From assembly GCF_900291015.1 (NCBI RefSeq), contig NZ_OLKL01000011.1:120735-184734 (forward strand): a DNA stretch of 64,000 nucleotides, read 5' to 3'. A model generated the notes under the pieces. That model was not told where the DNA came from. It was given only the letters and a program-made list of their open reading frames with translations, and ran no database searches. Each line of letters opens with the position of its first letter. Position 1 is the first letter of the stretch. This DNA is from Pseudomonas persica. Lineage in GTDB: Bacteria > Pseudomonadota > Gammaproteobacteria > Pseudomonadales > Pseudomonadaceae. Of the stretch, positions 18,547 to 26,444 are shown in pieces. The position numbers and the translations under genes were made by a program.

Positions 18547-19560
18547 TCAATCAAGTTTTTGCTGCCCTTCAGTTAGGAGCTTGATGAAGTCCTTCGCATC
18601 GGAGAAGTAGTTTTTGAACGCCATTCGAATTTCTTCGTTCGTGTCCGCCTTAACTAGAACAACATCGAGTGATGGATGCTCTCTCTCCAATCTAAATAGT
18701 TCCCTCAAAGCGTCAGGTGCCTCCTTGAAGTTCTTTACTTCGAGACTGCCATCTTCTTTGAAGATCAAAATAGTGTTTCGGCTATCCGTATATACCGTCT
18801 CTGAAGAGTTCAGACCGGTAAGGGTTCTGACAATGTGAATGTCCCGATCAATCTGATCAAAACGCTCTAGAACCTCGGCATTGGTCAATTCAGGAAATGG
18901 GCCAGTCTTCCCCTCGTGGGCTCGACTGAGAATTTCACTAGCAAGGGCCATGCCTTCTTCATAACGTTTGTCGCCCTGCTGGAACTTTGGCTGGCTTTCA
19001 GTGATGAAGCCAATAACTTCCACTGCTGTCGCCCATGCATGTTGAACTAGTGTTCGGTATTGGATTTCGAGAAGCAACCCACGATACTGATCACCGTTTT
19101 TTGATCGCACATCATATGAGTAGACATCGTGGATGCCTCTGTAGCCTGTTTGCTTCGGTCGTTTGATGTAGTCGTATTTATCGGTTTCATTTTTTCGCTT
19201 GTGATTGAAGCGCGCTTTATGAAAGCTCTCACGAAATTCATATAGCTCTTCAATCGTGCGAAATATGAGGCGACATCCCGCCACATCATCCATGCGGGAC
19301 AATTCCATTTTTGGAAGTCGCATCAATTTATTGAAGATCGTGTTTTTGCGTTTGTGCCGTTGAGCAACAACGATTTTCTTGCCCCGCGTGCGACTTCTCA
19401 AGCTGGCTTGAAAGGTGTTGAGCACAATACGGTGGGCGGCTCTCCACTCGTCAATGACTTGTATGTCTTCAGCGCTTGCACGCTGGTCACGGATGCTATA
19501 ACCAGCAGCGTTGACACGTGACTTTGAGCCACCCGGAAAACCCTTGATCATGTCGTTCAC
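18547..19560 (-). CDS. stand-alone RelA/SpoT-type alarmone synthetase domain protein (ToxSAS-like)
   Basis: 337 residues. Pyrophosphokinase domain spans about 60-185 and keeps the family landmarks: RHKRKNTIFNKL (68-79, ATP-site basic segment), MDDVAGCRLIF (90-100), DYIKRPKQTGYRGIHDVY (G-loop with Tyr 140), LEIQYRT (Glu 165) and QHAWA (173-177). There is no HD hydrolase, TGS or ACT domain. The C-terminal 150 residues are unassigned. Related stand-alone proteins make (p)ppGpp or ppApp, or pyrophosphorylate tRNA, and several are phage-triggered toxins. GTG at 19560 is chosen because AGGGA lies 9 bases upstream; an ATG nine bases in has poorer spacing. AT-rich, island-borne. Confidence 0.82.
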   Translation of the reverse strand: MNDMIKGFPGGSKSRVNAAGYSIRDQRASAEDIQVIDEWRAAHRIVLNTFQASLRSRTRGKKIVVAQRHKRKNTIFNKLMRLPKMELSRMDDVAGCRLIFRTIEELYEFRESFHKARFNHKRKNETDKYDYIKRPKQTGYRGIHDVYSYDVRSKNGDQYRGLLLEIQYRTLVQHAWATAVEVIGFITESQPKFQQGDKRYEEGMALASEILSRAHEGKTGPFPELTNAEVLERFDQIDRDIHIVRTLTGLNSSETVYTDSRNTILIFKEDGSLEVKNFKEAPDALRELFRLEREHPSLDVVLVKADTNEEIRMAFKNYFSDAKDFIKLLTEGQQKLD

Positions 19561-19633
19561 TAGATTTCGTCCCTGCTGGCAAGCACTACGATGGATTCCG
19601 TAGGAGGGTATGAGAGAGAGAACGAAAAAGCTA

Positions 19634-19726
19634 GCCCTTTGCCACCCGGAGCTTGAGTCCTTTTTCTAGCAATTTCCTATCCCGCCGGAAATTTACGGAT
19701 GCACTTCGAGAATGAATTGGGGTTTC
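19634..19726 (-). other. residual open segment left of the IS3 element
   Basis: Ninety bases open on the minus strand, ending LEKGLKLRVAKG-stop, directly abutting the IS3 left end. It could be the displaced 3' tail of the serine recombinase gene, whose 5' part abuts the other IS end, but it is too short to recognise and the junction frame is uncertain. Confidence 0.35.
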
Positions 19727-19789
19727 TGAATCGCCCTTGGTTTCGTAGACACCTCCAAGCCTCATAATGAGGTCCAAATAGGAGGTGCC

Positions 19790-20068
19790 ATGAGTCGTCA
19801 GCGTTACCCCGAAGAATTCAAGATCGAAGCGGTCAAGCAAGTGACCGAGAAAGGCAAGCCTGTCGCCGATGTCGCCCAGCGCCTGGGCATGTCCGTGCAC
19901 AGCCTCTACGCCTGGATCAAGGTCTACAGCAAGCCCCAAGAGCAGCGTCAGCCAGATGACGATCAGCAGGCCGAACTGCGCAAGCTACGCGCCGAACTCA
20001 AGCGCGTGACTGAAGAGCGAGACATCTTAAAGAAGGCCGCCGCGTACTTTGCCAAGGAGTCCGGCTGA
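19790..20068 (+). CDS. IS3-family transposase OrfA
   Basis: 92 residues. Helix-turn-helix (YPEEFKIEAVKQVTEKGKPV, then ADVAQRLGMSVHSLYAWIK) and a C-terminal leucine-zipper (LRKLRAELKRVTEERDILKK). It binds the IS ends and supplies the N-terminus of the OrfAB fusion through a -1 frameshift; the run CTTAAAGAAG near 20025 is a candidate slip site. Intact, but the element cannot make a full OrfB. Confidence 0.92.
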   Translation: MSRQRYPEEFKIEAVKQVTEKGKPVADVAQRLGMSVHSLYAWIKVYSKPQEQRQPDDDQQAELRKLRAELKRVTEERDILKKAAAYFAKESG

Positions 20069-20636
20069 AGTACGCCTTCATCAAGAAGCACTCGACTGAT
20101 TACCTGGTGCGTCGCCTTTGCCAAACCCTCAACGTGCACCCCAGCGGCTACTACGCTTGGTTGGCCAAGCCTCAATCTGCCCGAGCAAAAGAAGATCAAC
20201 GTCTGCTTGGCTTGATCAAGCAGGCCTGGTTAGAAAGCGGAGGGGTGTATGGCTATCGCAAGATTCACGATGACCTGAGAGAGCTGGGAGAGATCTGTGG
20301 GCGAAATCGAGTCGGACGCTTGATGCAGGCAGAGGGGCTGCGTTCGCAAACGGGTTATCGACGTCGCCCAGGATTTTATGGCGGAAAGCCAACCGTCGCC
20401 TCGCCTAACCACCTTGCGCGGCAGTTCAAGGTCAGTGAGCCGAACAAGGTCTGGGTGACAGACATCACTTACATCCGCACCTATGAAGGATGGCTGTACC
20501 TGGCGGTAGTGCTGGATCTGTTTTCCCGCCAAGTGATTGGCTGGTCAATGAAGCCCAGGATGTGCAGCGACCTGGCGATCGACGCGATGTTGATGGCCGT
20601 GTGGCGCCGCAAGCCACAGCAGCAAGTGATGATTCA
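20065..20636 (+). pseudogene. IS3-family transposase OrfB, 5' part
   Basis: Reads KYAFIKKHSTDYLVRRLCQT through HPSGYYAWLAKPQ (HTH_21), then the integrase core with the first catalytic aspartate in WVTDITYIRTYEGWLYLAVV. The frame stops inside the IS30 terminus at 20685. The rest resumes at 22085. The gene lies in the -1 frame relative to orfA. Confidence 0.9.
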
Positions 20637-22084
20637 GGCGGACTCAACCGGTCGTCGCAACACTGGATTGTTGTACAGACTTTAGATACTCATTCAGTGC
20701 TTCGGCAGGTGTTTTCCAGCCGAGTGTTTTTCGAGGTCTAGTGTTAAGTACGTGAGCTACCGCCTGTATTTCTTGGGCACTCCAACGAGAGAGGTCAGTG
20801 CCTTTCGGGAAATATTGCCGTAGAAGGCCGTTCGTATTTTCGTTTGTGCCGCGCTGCCATGGACTATGTGGATCAGCAAAGAAAACCTTTACTCCGGACT
20901 CGATGGTAAATCGAGCGTGATCCGACAGCTCCTTTCCACGATCCCAGGTCAAAGACCGCCACAGCTCGATGGGAAGATCTGTCACCGTCTTCTTCAATGC
21001 GTTGGCCATACTAACAGCCCCATACCCAGCCAGCGCCGGGCCGTTCTTCGTGCGGGGAATTAGCCCATAACCTTTCTCGCGAGGCAGATGGACGAGTATG
21101 GTAAATCGAGTTGAGCGCTCGACCAGAGTTCCAATCGCAGACCGGTTCAGACCGATGATCAGGTCGCCCTCCCAATGCCCGGGTACAGCCCGATCTTCTA
21201 CCTCAGCAGGGCGACTGGAGATCATGACGTCCTCGCTGACGTGTGCCCACACTTTGGCCTGCGCTCTGGCTCTCGGCACGCGCAATGCTCGTCCTGAGCG
21301 CAGGCAGCTCACCAGTTCGCGCTTGAGAGCTCCTCGACCCTGAATATAGAGCGCCTGATATATGGCTTCATGAGAGATGCGCATGGATTCATCATCCGGA
21401 AAATCGATCTGGAGCCTGTTGGCAATCTGTTCAGGCGACCAGCCATTGACCCATTTACGGTCACTGCGATGCGGTTTATTTCGGCCTTTGAAGGGCGCTT
21501 GCCGAGGCCCAGAAATCTCACGACCATCGGCGTCTTGAACCTTGCCCTCAAGGCGGTCGCGTACGTACTGGTGCAGTCGCGGGTTAGTAACCAGTTTCGC
21601 TGGTTTCGGCCTCTTGGCCACCAGTTCTGCCTTCCATTGCGCTACTGACGCTCGATATTCAAGCCGACCGCAACGGGTAGCAGCATTTCGTGTCAGTTCC
21701 CGTGAAATTGTGGATGGGCTTCGTCCAAGGCGACGGGCGATCTCACGAACGCCAACACTTTGCGCTCGAAGCAGCCCAATCTCTTCTCGCTCTGCAAACG
21801 ATAAGTATCGCCCTGATATGTGATTCGACATGAATAATGGCATCCCGCCTCGATGACGGAACCAGCGTGTACCTACCGCTGTTGATACGCCAACGGCATG
21901 TGCTGCCTTTTCGCTTGTGATGCCTGTTGCAATCTGCACCCAAAATAGCCGCTCGATCTCATTACGAAGTGAGGGTGCACCTGGAGAACGCATCGCTCCC
22001 CGGCCCGTCAATTTTTGCATCCATCCTGCGGGTCGTCCCATAAACACCTCGATCAAGGTGTTGCGACGACCGGTTGAATCCGCC
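20637..22084. mobile_element. IS30-family insertion sequence nested in the IS3 element
   Basis: Ends share an inverted repeat: left GGCGGACTCAACCGGTCGTC then GCAACAC; right, read inward, GGCGGATTCAACCGGTCGTC then GCAACAC. A two-base duplication CA (20635-20636 and 22085-22086) flanks it, matching the short duplications of IS30. The exact ends are uncertain by a few bases. One transposase gene fills the element. Confidence 0.85.
20644..22041 (-). CDS. IS30-family transposase
   Basis: 465 residues, complete. N-terminal extension, then the IS30 HTH (YLSFAEREEIGLLRAQSVGV, then REIARRLGRSPSTISREL) and DDE core: GHWEGDLIIG (first Asp), LTWDRGKEL (second Asp), and PWQRGTNENTNGLLRQYFPK (Glu). Start ATG at 22041, giving MGRPAGWMQKL; its stop lies within the terminal inverted repeat. 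All catalytic residues are present, so the element may still move. Confidence 0.93.
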   Translation of the reverse strand: MGRPAGWMQKLTGRGAMRSPGAPSLRNEIERLFWVQIATGITSEKAAHAVGVSTAVGTRWFRHRGGMPLFMSNHISGRYLSFAEREEIGLLRAQSVGVREIARRLGRSPSTISRELTRNAATRCGRLEYRASVAQWKAELVAKRPKPAKLVTNPRLHQYVRDRLEGKVQDADGREISGPRQAPFKGRNKPHRSDRKWVNGWSPEQIANRLQIDFPDDESMRISHEAIYQALYIQGRGALKRELVSCLRSGRALRVPRARAQAKVWAHVSEDVMISSRPAEVEDRAVPGHWEGDLIIGLNRSAIGTLVERSTRFTILVHLPREKGYGLIPRTKNGPALAGYGAVSMANALKKTVTDLPIELWRSLTWDRGKELSDHARFTIESGVKVFFADPHSPWQRGTNENTNGLLRQYFPKGTDLSRWSAQEIQAVAHVLNTRPRKTLGWKTPAEALNEYLKSVQQSSVATTG

Positions 22085-22372
22085 CAATTCAGTAGCTCAG
22101 ATTGGCAAAGTTTCTTGAAGGCCAACAACGTGATTAGCAGTATGAGTCGGCGAGGAAACTGCCATGACAACGCCGTAGCCGAGAGCTTTTTCCAGCTTTT
22201 GAAGCGGGAGCGAATCCGACGAAAGATCTACGGAACGCGTGACGAAGCCCGAAGTGATATTTTCGATTACATCGAGATGTTCTATAACCCTAAACGCCGA
22301 CACAGCAGTGCTATGCAGCTGTCACCAGTAGAGTATGAGAAACGCTATTTTCTGAGCTTGGAGAGTGTCTAG
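22085..22372 (+). pseudogene. IS3-family transposase OrfB, 3' part
   Basis: Resumes as QFSSSDWQSFLKANNVISSM, then SRRGNCHDNAVAESFFQLLK, which holds the catalytic glutamate, and ends YEKRYFLSLESV. Removing the IS30 with one CA copy gives an in-frame MIQFSSSDW, which lacks about six residues that in relatives (HSDQGSQ-type) contain the second catalytic aspartate. Confidence 0.88.
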
Positions 22373-23415
22373 GAAACCAAGGGCGATTCACACAGTCCTC
22401 TGGTTGTCTTGGAGCATTTGTAATACTTACGGCCACGCTGTCCTTGGAGGTGCATGGCTGACTCGCACTTGTAACAATTGAGGATGCCCGCCAGCACATT
22501 GAAATTGGTGGTGGCCTTCGTGACGCTGTGTGTCTTGCGAGACGTTCGGGCAGCTTGGGCTAGGTAGAATTCATCCTCCGTCACTACGGAGGGGAAGTAG
22601 CCCTTGATCGGGTCGCCATCAGGCGTTCGCTTGCCATCAATGAATATGTGAGGCTGATACTCCCCGAGGGTCGTCCGGCTGTCGAGGATGTGACGCACTG
22701 TTGAGAAACCCCACAAACCAGAGAAGTTCTTTCTTCCTGCACTGAATGCAGGTATGCCTTCTTGATTCAATGTGGCTGCGATGATGCGGGAACCGTGACC
22801 CTTGGTGGAAAGGTCGAAGATGCGGCGAACAACGGCAGCTTTGTCAGGGTTGAGCACATAGCCATTTGGTGTCACATCTAGCCAGAGAGGACGGAGCTTG
22901 CCCAAGGGCTTGCCAATGGTGCGAGCTTCCTTCTGTTTCGCACGCCATGCAGAGGATACCCGGCCACCCTTGGTTGCCGACTCCTCATGGGCACGTGACA
23001 TTGAGATGATTGAAATGATCAGGTCGAGTTCGTTGTAGTCCTTCGTGTACAGGCGTTTGTCCACACTGGTGTAGACGTTGATGCCCTTGGCCAGCAGGTC
23101 GAGAAACCTAGGAAGGGCGTCACGCACTCGTTCACGGGAAAGACGATCCAGTGATTCCACAACCAGATAACTACCGGGTGGAATCGTGCCGTCCTCAACG
23201 TAACTCAGGAATCGAGCAAGCTCGCCAGTATCGTCAAGGTGCTTGCCCTTGAACGCTGAGCGGCCTGCATCGAAGAACAGGTATTCCCTCGGATCGGCCA
23301 TTTCTAGGCCGTTCTCATCACAGAATGCCTTGGCGGCTTTGACCTGCCTCGCGTAGCTGTCGCCTGCTGACTGCTTTGCACTACTGAATCTGATATAGCT
23401 GAAAACCTTGCTCAT
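22369..23415 (-). pseudogene. large serine recombinase, C-terminus cut off by the IS3 element
   Basis: 348 residues remain. Resolvase catalytic domain: YIRFSSAKQSAGDSYARQ with the nucleophile serine near residue 10-12 region, and LVVESLDRLSRERVRDALPR (ESLDRLSR arginine motif). Then a recombinase domain (VTPNGYVLNPDKAAVVRRIF) and a zinc ribbon (LAGILNCYKCESAMHL ... YYKCSKTTRGLC). The reading frame runs into the IS inverted repeat and stops after CESPLVS. The coiled-coil and remaining C-terminal region expected in large serine integrases are missing. It sits against the right island end, the position of an integrase gene. Confidence 0.85.
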
Positions 23416-23432
23416 GGTGCGGCTTGCCTACC

Positions 23433-23912
23433 TCAACTCGTTGGTAGGTAATTGTTACAGCACTTCTTGAACTTCTGGCCGCTGGCGCAAGGGCAGGGGT
23501 CGTTGCGCCCGGCCTTGAGCCCGACCGTAGGGTCGATGAAGTACCAGCGCCCGGCATGCTGGACGAATGCCGAGCGCTCGCGGTGCTGATGGTCGCCCTC
23601 CTGATCGTGCCAGCGTGCGGTGAAGGTGACAAAACCATGCTCCGGCTGGCCGCCCAGCACTTCTGCGCTTTCCACCTCCAGGCCCAGCCAGGTGCTCTGG
23701 GCACTCCAGGCGGCCATGGCGGCGCGGTCCAGGCCGGCTTGCTGAGCCGGCAGGGTGGTGGCCACCAGGTAGTCGATCAGGCCCAGCACGTAGGCACTGT
23801 AGCGTGAGCGCATCAGTGCCTGGGCATCCGGTGCCGGGGTGCCGGCATGGTAATGCCCGCAGCAGGCGTCGAGCAGGTTGCCACTGCCACAAGGGCAGAC
23901 CGAGACACTCAT
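23433..23912 (-). CDS. YchJ-like UPF0225 SEC-C protein with island-altered C-terminus
   Basis: 159 residues. N-terminal SEC-C zinc motif ([17 protein letters not shown]), central NTF2-like domain ([35 protein letters not shown]), and second SEC-C motif [18 protein letters not shown]. Role unknown. The last five residues, NNYLPTS, are encoded by the island; the original end was probably ASYVGS, still present at the far end of the island. Both zinc motifs survive. It starts by overlap with the stop of the preceding gene; ATG 23912 is preferred, ATG 23915 is possible. Confidence 0.9.
   Translation of the reverse strand: MSVSVCPCGSGNLLDACCGHYHAGTPAPDAQALMRSRYSAYVLGLIDYLVATTLPAQQAGLDRAAMAAWSAQSTWLGLEVESAEVLGGQPEHGFVTFTARWHDQEGDHQHRERSAFVQHAGRWYFIDPTVGLKAGRNDPCPCASGQKFKKCCNNYLPTS
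23458..23471. repeat. right attachment repeat of the island
   Basis: CAGCACTTCTTGAA, continuous with the ychJ coding sequence on its right side. On the minus strand it encodes FKKCC of the SEC-C motif. Confidence 0.82.
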
Positions 23913-23914
23913 CA

Positions 23915-24409
23915 TCACCACCAGTACTTGCCGAAGTTTTCAGGGTTGGCCCAGAACTTGGCGTTGAGCCAGTCCGGTACCTGTTTGTAGTCATGTAGAT
24001 CATAGGTGAACAGGCTCAATACCTGCTGGTCACGGCGGAATTTCTCGCTGGCCGCCAGGGCCAGGGCAAAGAAATCGGTGTCTTGCCAGCCGCAGGCGGC
24101 CAGGTCGGCCAGCACCGCGACACGGCTGGCATTGAGGTTGCGAATGCCACCGAGCAATTCCAGGCCGGTGCGTTTGGGCAGGTGCTCCAGGCAGTCCACC
24201 AGTACTGCCAGGTCAAAGCGCTGGGCTGCCAGTTCGGCCGGTAGCGGGCCTGGGGCGGCAGTGGCGATGGTTACCTGTGGGTGCGCCTGGGCGAAAGCGT
24301 CCAGTGCCGGGAAGCGCGTGCCGACCAGCAGCAGGCGTTGCGGGGTGAAGCGCTCCAGCAGGGCCGCCAGGGCCTGCTGCGGGGTGCGCTGGGAAAAACC
24401 GTCGGTCAT
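23915..24409 (-). CDS. DUF6231-type methyltransferase-fold protein
   Basis: 164 residues. A reduced Rossmann-like fold: [19 protein letters not shown] in place of the SAM-binding loop and [18 protein letters not shown], the motif IV-like strand of class I methyltransferases. The glycine-rich loop is not canonical, so activity is uncertain. Ends [13 protein letters not shown]. Start ATG 24409 has GAGGAT 7 bases upstream. First gene of the operon with ychJ; its stop overlaps the ychJ start. Resembles proteins annotated DUF6231 in Pseudomonas. Confidence 0.78.
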   Translation of the reverse strand: MTDGFSQRTPQQALAALLERFTPQRLLLVGTRFPALDAFAQAHPQVTIATAAPGPLPAELAAQRFDLAVLVDCLEHLPKRTGLELLGGIRNLNASRVAVLADLAACGWQDTDFFALALAASEKFRRDQQVLSLFTYDLHDYKQVPDWLNAKFWANPENFGKYWW

Positions 24410-24568
24410 TGGCAATCCTCGTTGAAGTCGTCCAAGACTAGCGGGCCGCAGCGTGCGGGCAAAGAGGCATGTGACTGTGTCGTGGCTTATTGGTGGCAGG
24501 GATCAAATGCTCGGTCTTTACTCCCAGAGATCGGCCTTATGCCGATTCCCCCTAGGAGAAGCAATGAA

Positions 24569-25261
24569 ATGAGCATAGTACGCACAGCGATACCCCTGGT
24601 CCTGCTCACCAGTGTGTTGACTGGTTGTGCAGGTTTGCAAAAGACCGACTGGCCGAAATGTGCCGCCGTCGGGGGTGTAGGTGGCGCTGCCTTGGGCGCC
24701 ATCGAGAGTTCCAGCTGGGCTGGCTGGGGCGCGTTGCTGGGCGGTGGCCTGGCGGCGGGCTATTGCTGGGCCCATGGCGATGGCGACGAGGATGGCGACG
24801 GCGTGCCGGACAGCCGTGACAAGTGCCCAGGCACCCCGCGCGGTGTGCAGGTCGATGCCAACGGTTGCCCGCCGGAGCCGGCTGCGGTGGTCGAGGAAGT
24901 GGTAGTGCAGAAGGAAGAAGTCATCGTCATCCGCGATGTGCACTTCGAGTTCGACTCTGCGCGCCTGACCGCCAGCGACAAGGAGCGCCTCAACACTATT
25001 GCCACGCGCCTGAAACAGGAAGCACCATCCGCCCGCCTGAGTGTCAGCGGCCATACCGACAGCGTCGGCTCCGACAGCTACAACCAGAAACTGTCCGAGC
25101 GCCGTGCCCACTCGGTGACCGATTACCTGGTCCAGAGCGGTGTGCCGCGCAGCAGCTTCGTGTCGGTGGTCGGTGCCGGTGAAACTCAGCCGGTGGCAGA
25201 CAACGCCACGGCCGACGGGCGTGCCATGAACCGCCGTACCGAGATCAAGATCCAGCGCTAG
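24569..25261 (+). CDS. OmpA-family lipoprotein with thrombospondin-3-type repeat
   Basis: 230 residues. Lipobox VLTGCAG, lipidated Cys 20. A glycine-rich two-helix segment follows (GGVGGAALGAIESSSWAGWG), then a calcium-binding DGDEDGDGVPDSRDKCPGTP repeat, and a C-terminal OmpA peptidoglycan-binding domain (FEFDSARLTASDKERLN; GHTDSVGSDSYNQKLSERRA; NRRTEIKI). It anchors the outer membrane to peptidoglycan. ATG 24569 has AGGAG 10 bases upstream; the out-of-frame ATG 5 bases earlier ends after two codons. First of a tandem paralogous pair. Confidence 0.93.
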   Translation: MSIVRTAIPLVLLTSVLTGCAGLQKTDWPKCAAVGGVGGAALGAIESSSWAGWGALLGGGLAAGYCWAHGDGDEDGDGVPDSRDKCPGTPRGVQVDANGCPPEPAAVVEEVVVQKEEVIVIRDVHFEFDSARLTASDKERLNTIATRLKQEAPSARLSVSGHTDSVGSDSYNQKLSERRAHSVTDYLVQSGVPRSSFVSVVGAGETQPVADNATADGRAMNRRTEIKIQR

Positions 25262-25269
25262 AACGGCGT

Positions 25270-25300
25270 ACGCCCGTGCCCTGAGCAGTGGCACGGGCGT
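25270..25300 (+). terminator. hairpin between the two OmpA-like genes
   Basis: ACGCCCGTGCC / GGCACGGGCGT, eleven-pair stem with a nine-base loop, no T-run. May reduce read-through or protect the upstream mRNA end. Confidence 0.5.
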
Positions 25301-25350
25301 GTCGGCACGGCGGTCAGCCGTTCGTGGCCAATGACACAGGAGCATTCAGC

Positions 25351-26070
25351 ATGAGTGTGACGTCGAAGGCGGCGTTGCCGCTGTTAGTGGCTGCCAGCCT
25401 GCTCGCCGGCTGCGCCACCCACAGCGATGGCAGCGCGCCCCTCAACCAAAGGACCTGGCCCATCTGCAGCCTGCTCGGTGGCCTGGTCGGTGGCGGCCTG
25501 GGCGCCATCGAAAGTTCGAGCTGGGCGGCTGGCGGCGGTGCCCTTGGTGCCATTGCCGGGGGCCTGATCTGTTACGCCCAGGATGGTGACGAAGATGGCG
25601 ACGGCATTTTCGACCGCCGCGATCGTTGCCCCGATACCCCCGCCAACACTGCGGTCGACCACATGGGTTGCCCGTTGAAGCTGTACCCTGCATCGCCGCC
25701 TGCCACTGAACCTGAACCCTCGCCAGAGGTAATCATCCTGGATGACAACGGCGCAGTGATGTTCGCCTTCGATTCCGCCGAGCTGACCCCGGCGGCTCAA
25801 CAGCGCCTGCTAGGCCTGGTGGCGAAACTCGATTCACCGACGGTGGCCAGGGTCAGCGTGATCGGGCATACCGACAACGTCGGCTCCGACAGCTATAACC
25901 AGACACTTTCCGAACGCCGTGCCGGCAGCGTGGCCAAGTACTTGATCGGCCAAGGGCTGGCGCCGGGCAAGGTCACCAGCCAGGGGCGCGGCGAGAGTGA
26001 ACCGCTCACCGACAACGAAAGCGAGGAGGGCCGCGCCCGCAACCGACGGGTGGAACTGCACCTCAACTGA
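25351..26070 (+). CDS. OmpA-family lipoprotein, second paralogue
   Basis: 239 residues. Same layout as the gene before it: lipobox LLAGCATH (Cys 21), glycine-zipper segment ending in AIESSSWAAGGGALGAIAGG, DGDEDGDGIFDRRDRCPDTP repeat, Pro-rich spacer (SPPATEPEPSPE), and OmpA domain (FAFDSAELTPAAQQRL; GHTDNVGSDSYNQTLSERRA; NRRVELHLN). The shared IESSSWA and OmpA blocks show tandem duplication followed by divergence. Ninety bases separate the genes; probably partly cotranscribed. Confidence 0.93.
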   Translation: MSVTSKAALPLLVAASLLAGCATHSDGSAPLNQRTWPICSLLGGLVGGGLGAIESSSWAAGGGALGAIAGGLICYAQDGDEDGDGIFDRRDRCPDTPANTAVDHMGCPLKLYPASPPATEPEPSPEVIILDDNGAVMFAFDSAELTPAAQQRLLGLVAKLDSPTVARVSVIGHTDNVGSDSYNQTLSERRAGSVAKYLIGQGLAPGKVTSQGRGESEPLTDNESEEGRARNRRVELHLN

Positions 26071-26168
26071 GCGGTGCTGGCGCCTGCCTTGGCATTGCAG
26101 TTAATGTTGGTCGCATGGCCCGCTCGAACGGGCTGTCTCGACATAACAACAATCTATGGGGGCGGGGT

Positions 26169-26444
26169 ATGAAGTTCATCCTGGGCCTGGGCAAGGCCCT
26201 GACAGTCGCTTTCTGGGGAGTGGTGTTGTTCAATCAGTTGATGCCACAACCCTTGCCCTTCAATTTGCTGATCAACGCCGCGGGCATCGCCTTGCTGGGC
26301 CTGCACCTGCTCGAAATGCTGTTCTTCAATGGCAGCCTGCGCGGGCGCAGCCACCGCTGGTTCGATCGTTTGCAAATCCTGTTGACGGGTATCTTCCATG
26401 TCATGTCCATTCCCCGAGCGCAGGAGGCGCCGCGAAATGCGTAA
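26169..26444 (+). CDS. DUF1145-family membrane protein
   Basis: 91 residues, two to three membrane helices (LGKALTVAFWGVVLFNQLMP; LLINAAGIALLGLHLLEMLF). Matches the short DUF1145 inner-membrane proteins; function unknown. A G-rich stretch precedes the ATG. Its last bases overlap the start of the collagen-like gene by 8, so the two are translated together. Confidence 0.82.
   Translation: MKFILGLGKALTVAFWGVVLFNQLMPQPLPFNLLINAAGIALLGLHLLEMLFFNGSLRGRSHRWFDRLQILLTGIFHVMSIPRAQEAPRNA

Larger units (their letters stand above)
19727..22390. mobile_element. IS3-family insertion sequence, split by IS30 element
   Basis: Terminal inverted repeats: left TGAATCGCCCTTGGTTTC then GTAGACACC; right, read inward, TGAATCGCCCTTGGTTTC then CTAGACACT, both continuing into TCCAAGC. 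Contains orfA and an interrupted orfB in the usual -1 arrangement. Without the nested IS it would be about 1.2 kb, normal for the family. The outer flanks (left ...GGGTTTC, right CACAGTC...) show no 3-4 base duplication. Confidence 0.88.
16635..23471. mobile_element. genomic island inserted in the 3' end of the ychJ-like gene
   Basis: About 6.8 kb bounded by the 14-base direct repeat CAGCACTTCTTGAA (16635-16648 and 23458-23471). Joining the outer flanks restores an open ychJ C-terminus ...KFKKCCASYVGS followed by TGA, 2 bases before the LEA_2 start; with the island the gene ends ...[13 protein letters not shown] instead. The interior is visibly richer in A and T than the surroundings between about 16.65 and 19.7 kb. 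Cargo, left to right: three-TM protein, 64-residue protein, RelA/SpoT protein, IS3 element with nested IS30, serine recombinase next to the right end. No tRNA is involved. Confidence 0.88.

Noticed and set aside
19631..19939. 102-residue open frame on the minus strand
   Set aside because: Starts inside the antisense of IS3 orfA and crosses the IS end; only the part outside the IS may be a real remnant.
16611..23480. tRNA or tmRNA as island target
   Set aside because: No cloverleaf or tRNA 3' end is seen at either repeat; the target is the ychJ coding sequence.
24480..24505. Sigma-54 type promoter before the first OmpA-like gene
   Set aside because: TGGCAGGGATCAAATGCT has the GG and GC elements two bases too far apart for a -24/-12 promoter.
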